The position numbers were made by a program, and so were the translations under genes. 18,466 nt of DNA from NCBI GenBank assembly GCA_025464925.1, contig JAODMS010000061.1, positions 1 to 18,466 on the forward strand. Direction: 5' to 3'. This stretch comes from Arthrobacter sp. (GTDB lineage Bacteria > Actinomycetota > Actinomycetes > Actinomycetales > Micrococcaceae). Positions 16,946-18,466 of the stretch are shown one piece after another. A model generated the notes under the pieces. That model was not told the origin of the DNA and did no database searches. It was given only the letters and a program-made list of their open reading frames with translations. Positions within the stretch are counted from its first letter, which is position 1, and every line of letters begins with the position of its first letter.

Positions 16946-18464
16946 CAGAAAAGCCCCTTCGGTGCAGCAGCGAGGTCGATGACCCCGTCCGCGGCCTTGA
17001 TGTTGAGCTGGTCGAGCTCGCCGGCTGCCAGTTCGGGGAGCCGTGCGGCGGCGGCGAGGAAGCGGTCGATTTCGGCTTCGTCGACGAGGCCGGCGGCGAG
17101 GGTGCGAAACTTGTGCACGTACTGTTCCCGGGCGAACGGCCGGGCGCCCAGCGGGTGGGCATCGGCGACGGCGATCTGGTCGGAGATCACCGTGCCGTCC
17201 GTCAGGGTGATCTCCACGGAACCGCCAAAGGCCTTCTCGGCGATATCGAGGGAGTGGTAGCGGCGCGTCCACTCCGGATCCTCCACCGTGGTGACCTTGT
17301 GCCACAGTTCCACGGTGTCGGGCCGGGCAGCGCGCTCCGGGGCATAGGAATCGACGTGGTGCCAGGCGCCGTCCTGCAGGGCGACAGTGAAGATGTACGG
17401 GATGGAGTGGTCCAGGGTTTCGCGGCTGGCCGTGGGGCTGTACTTCTGCGGATCGTTGGCGCCGGAACCGATCACGTAGTGGGTGTGGTGGCTGGTCTTG
17501 ATCAGCACGGACTCCACCTGGGCGGGGTCCTTCAGCTGGGGGTGTTCGCCATGCAGCTTCCGGGCGAGGTCGATCCACGCCTGAGCCTGGTACTCGGCGG
17601 AGTGTTCCTTGGTGTAGGTGTCCAGGATGGCCCGTTTGGCTTCGCCGGCTTCGGGCAGCGGCACGGTGTAGGACGCGTCGGGGCCGTCTAGCATCCAGGC
17701 GATCACGCCGTCCTCGCCTTCGTAGATCGGAACCGGTGAGGTCTGGCCGCGCATGGAGCGGTCGGCGGCCTCGATGGCCATTTTGCCCGCGAAGGCCGGG
17801 GCATGGGCCTTCCACGTGGAGATCTCGCCCTTGCGGGACTGCCGTGTGGCGGTGGTGGTGTGCAGCGCCTGGCCTACGGACTGGAAGATCGTCTCGACGT
17901 CGAGACCGAGCAGGGTGCCGATGCCGGCGGCGGCGGAGGGTCCAAGGTGGGCCACGTGGTCGATCTTGTGCTGGTGCAGGCAGATGGCCTTGACCAGGTT
18001 GACCTGGATCTCGTAGCCGGTGGCGATGCCGCGGATCAGGTCCTGGCCGCTGGAGCCGACGTGCTGGGCCACGGCCAGGATGGGCGGGATGTTGTCGCCC
18101 GGGTGCGAATAGTCCGCAGCCAGGAAGGTGTCGTGGTAGTCGAGTTCGCGGACCGCCACGCCGTTCGCCCAGGCGGCCCACTCGGGGGAGACGCGCTCTT
18201 CGATGCCGAAGACCTTGGAGCCCTTGCCGCCGGTGCTGGGGCCGTGGGTCAGGGCCTGTGCGCGGGCGGCGATGATCGGTGCCCGGTTCAGCGAGGCAAT
18301 GGCCACCGAGGCGTTGTCGATGACGCGGTTGATCACCATGTCGGTGACTTCGTCGGTAACCGCCACGGGATCGGCGGCCACCTTCGCAATCTTGTAGGCG
18401 AGCTGGTCTTCGCGGCCAGGTTTTCCTCGCTCTTGTAAACGCGGACGTGGTGTTCCTTAACCAT
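16945..18464 (-). CDS. prpD: 2-methylcitrate dehydratase, with an apparent 1-nt frameshift near the 5' end
   Basis: This is a MmgE/PrpD-family dehydratase acting on 2-methylcitrate. The main frame (18381 down to 16945, 478 codons from an internal GTG) contains family segments such as [49 protein letters not shown] and [18 protein letters not shown]. The natural start is probably ATG 18464: translation from it gives [17 protein letters not shown] in 17 codons, which reads like a PrpD N-terminus. The frame then breaks near 18414, and the other frame continues as [19 protein letters not shown]. One missing C (GCCGC where GCCCGC is expected) explains the break. Either the gene is damaged or the sequence has a base-call error. 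Without the shift, only the GTG at 18381 would be usable, losing the conserved N-terminal helix. The promoter lies outside the window. Confidence 0.88.
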
Positions 18465-18466
18465 GG

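Noticed and set aside
16946..18181. Upstream open extension of the prpB frame making a 712-codon fusion
   Set aside because: The extension is low-complexity Arg/Pro sequence opposite in frame to prpD. PrpB aligns from ATG 16945 and shares TGATG with the prpD stop.

Overview
The window is high-GC actinobacterial chromosome, most likely from the Arthrobacter/Pseudarthrobacter group (Micrococcaceae). This rests on codon usage, on recognisable protein sequences and on gene order; no search was run. From memory, the block TPR-like protein, HAD phosphatase, small protein, tlyA, NAD kinase, recN, pyrG, ADP-ribose-type Nudix, xerD matches Mycobacterium tuberculosis Rv1691 to Rv1701. The two genes that lie between recN and pyrG there (Rv1697 and Rv1698) are absent here.

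Layout. Positions 1-75 are the 3' end of a 5S rRNA, followed by a strong hairpin terminator. At 252-2862 is a two-gene cell-envelope unit: a secreted protein with six LGFP repeats and a C-terminal L,D-transpeptidase-like domain, overlapping a small lipoprotein gene. At 3000-13313 lies the conserved housekeeping block on the plus strand. It begins with a charge-segregated protein (Arg/Gly-rich repeats, helical repeats, acidic tail). Then come a HAD-IIA phosphatase, a small unknown protein overlapping tlyA, nadK, recN, pyrG, a Nudix hydrolase and xerD. At 13341-14756 are an MTH1-like Nudix hydrolase and a membrane-anchored or secreted protein of unknown function. On the minus strand, 14841 to the right edge holds prpD-prpB-prpC, the 2-methylcitrate cycle for propionyl-CoA. 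It converges on the plus-strand genes at a long hairpin terminator.

How the genes work together. The middle block mixes nucleotide supply and sanitation (NAD kinase, CTP synthase, two Nudix enzymes), rRNA modification (TlyA), DNA repair (RecN) and chromosome dimer resolution (XerD). Spacing is tight, with start/stop overlaps at small ORF/tlyA and Nudix/xerD, which suggests translational coupling. Several genes have a TANNNT box 6-8 nt before the start codon, consistent with internal promoters giving leaderless mRNAs.

Most of the window is ordinary core genome, and I did not find a clear new defence or mobile system. The points most worth checking are an apparent 1-nt frameshift near the 5' end of prpD, recent internal duplications in the LGFP and Arg/Gly-repeat genes, the uncharacterised small partner of tlyA, and the missing gene pair before pyrG.
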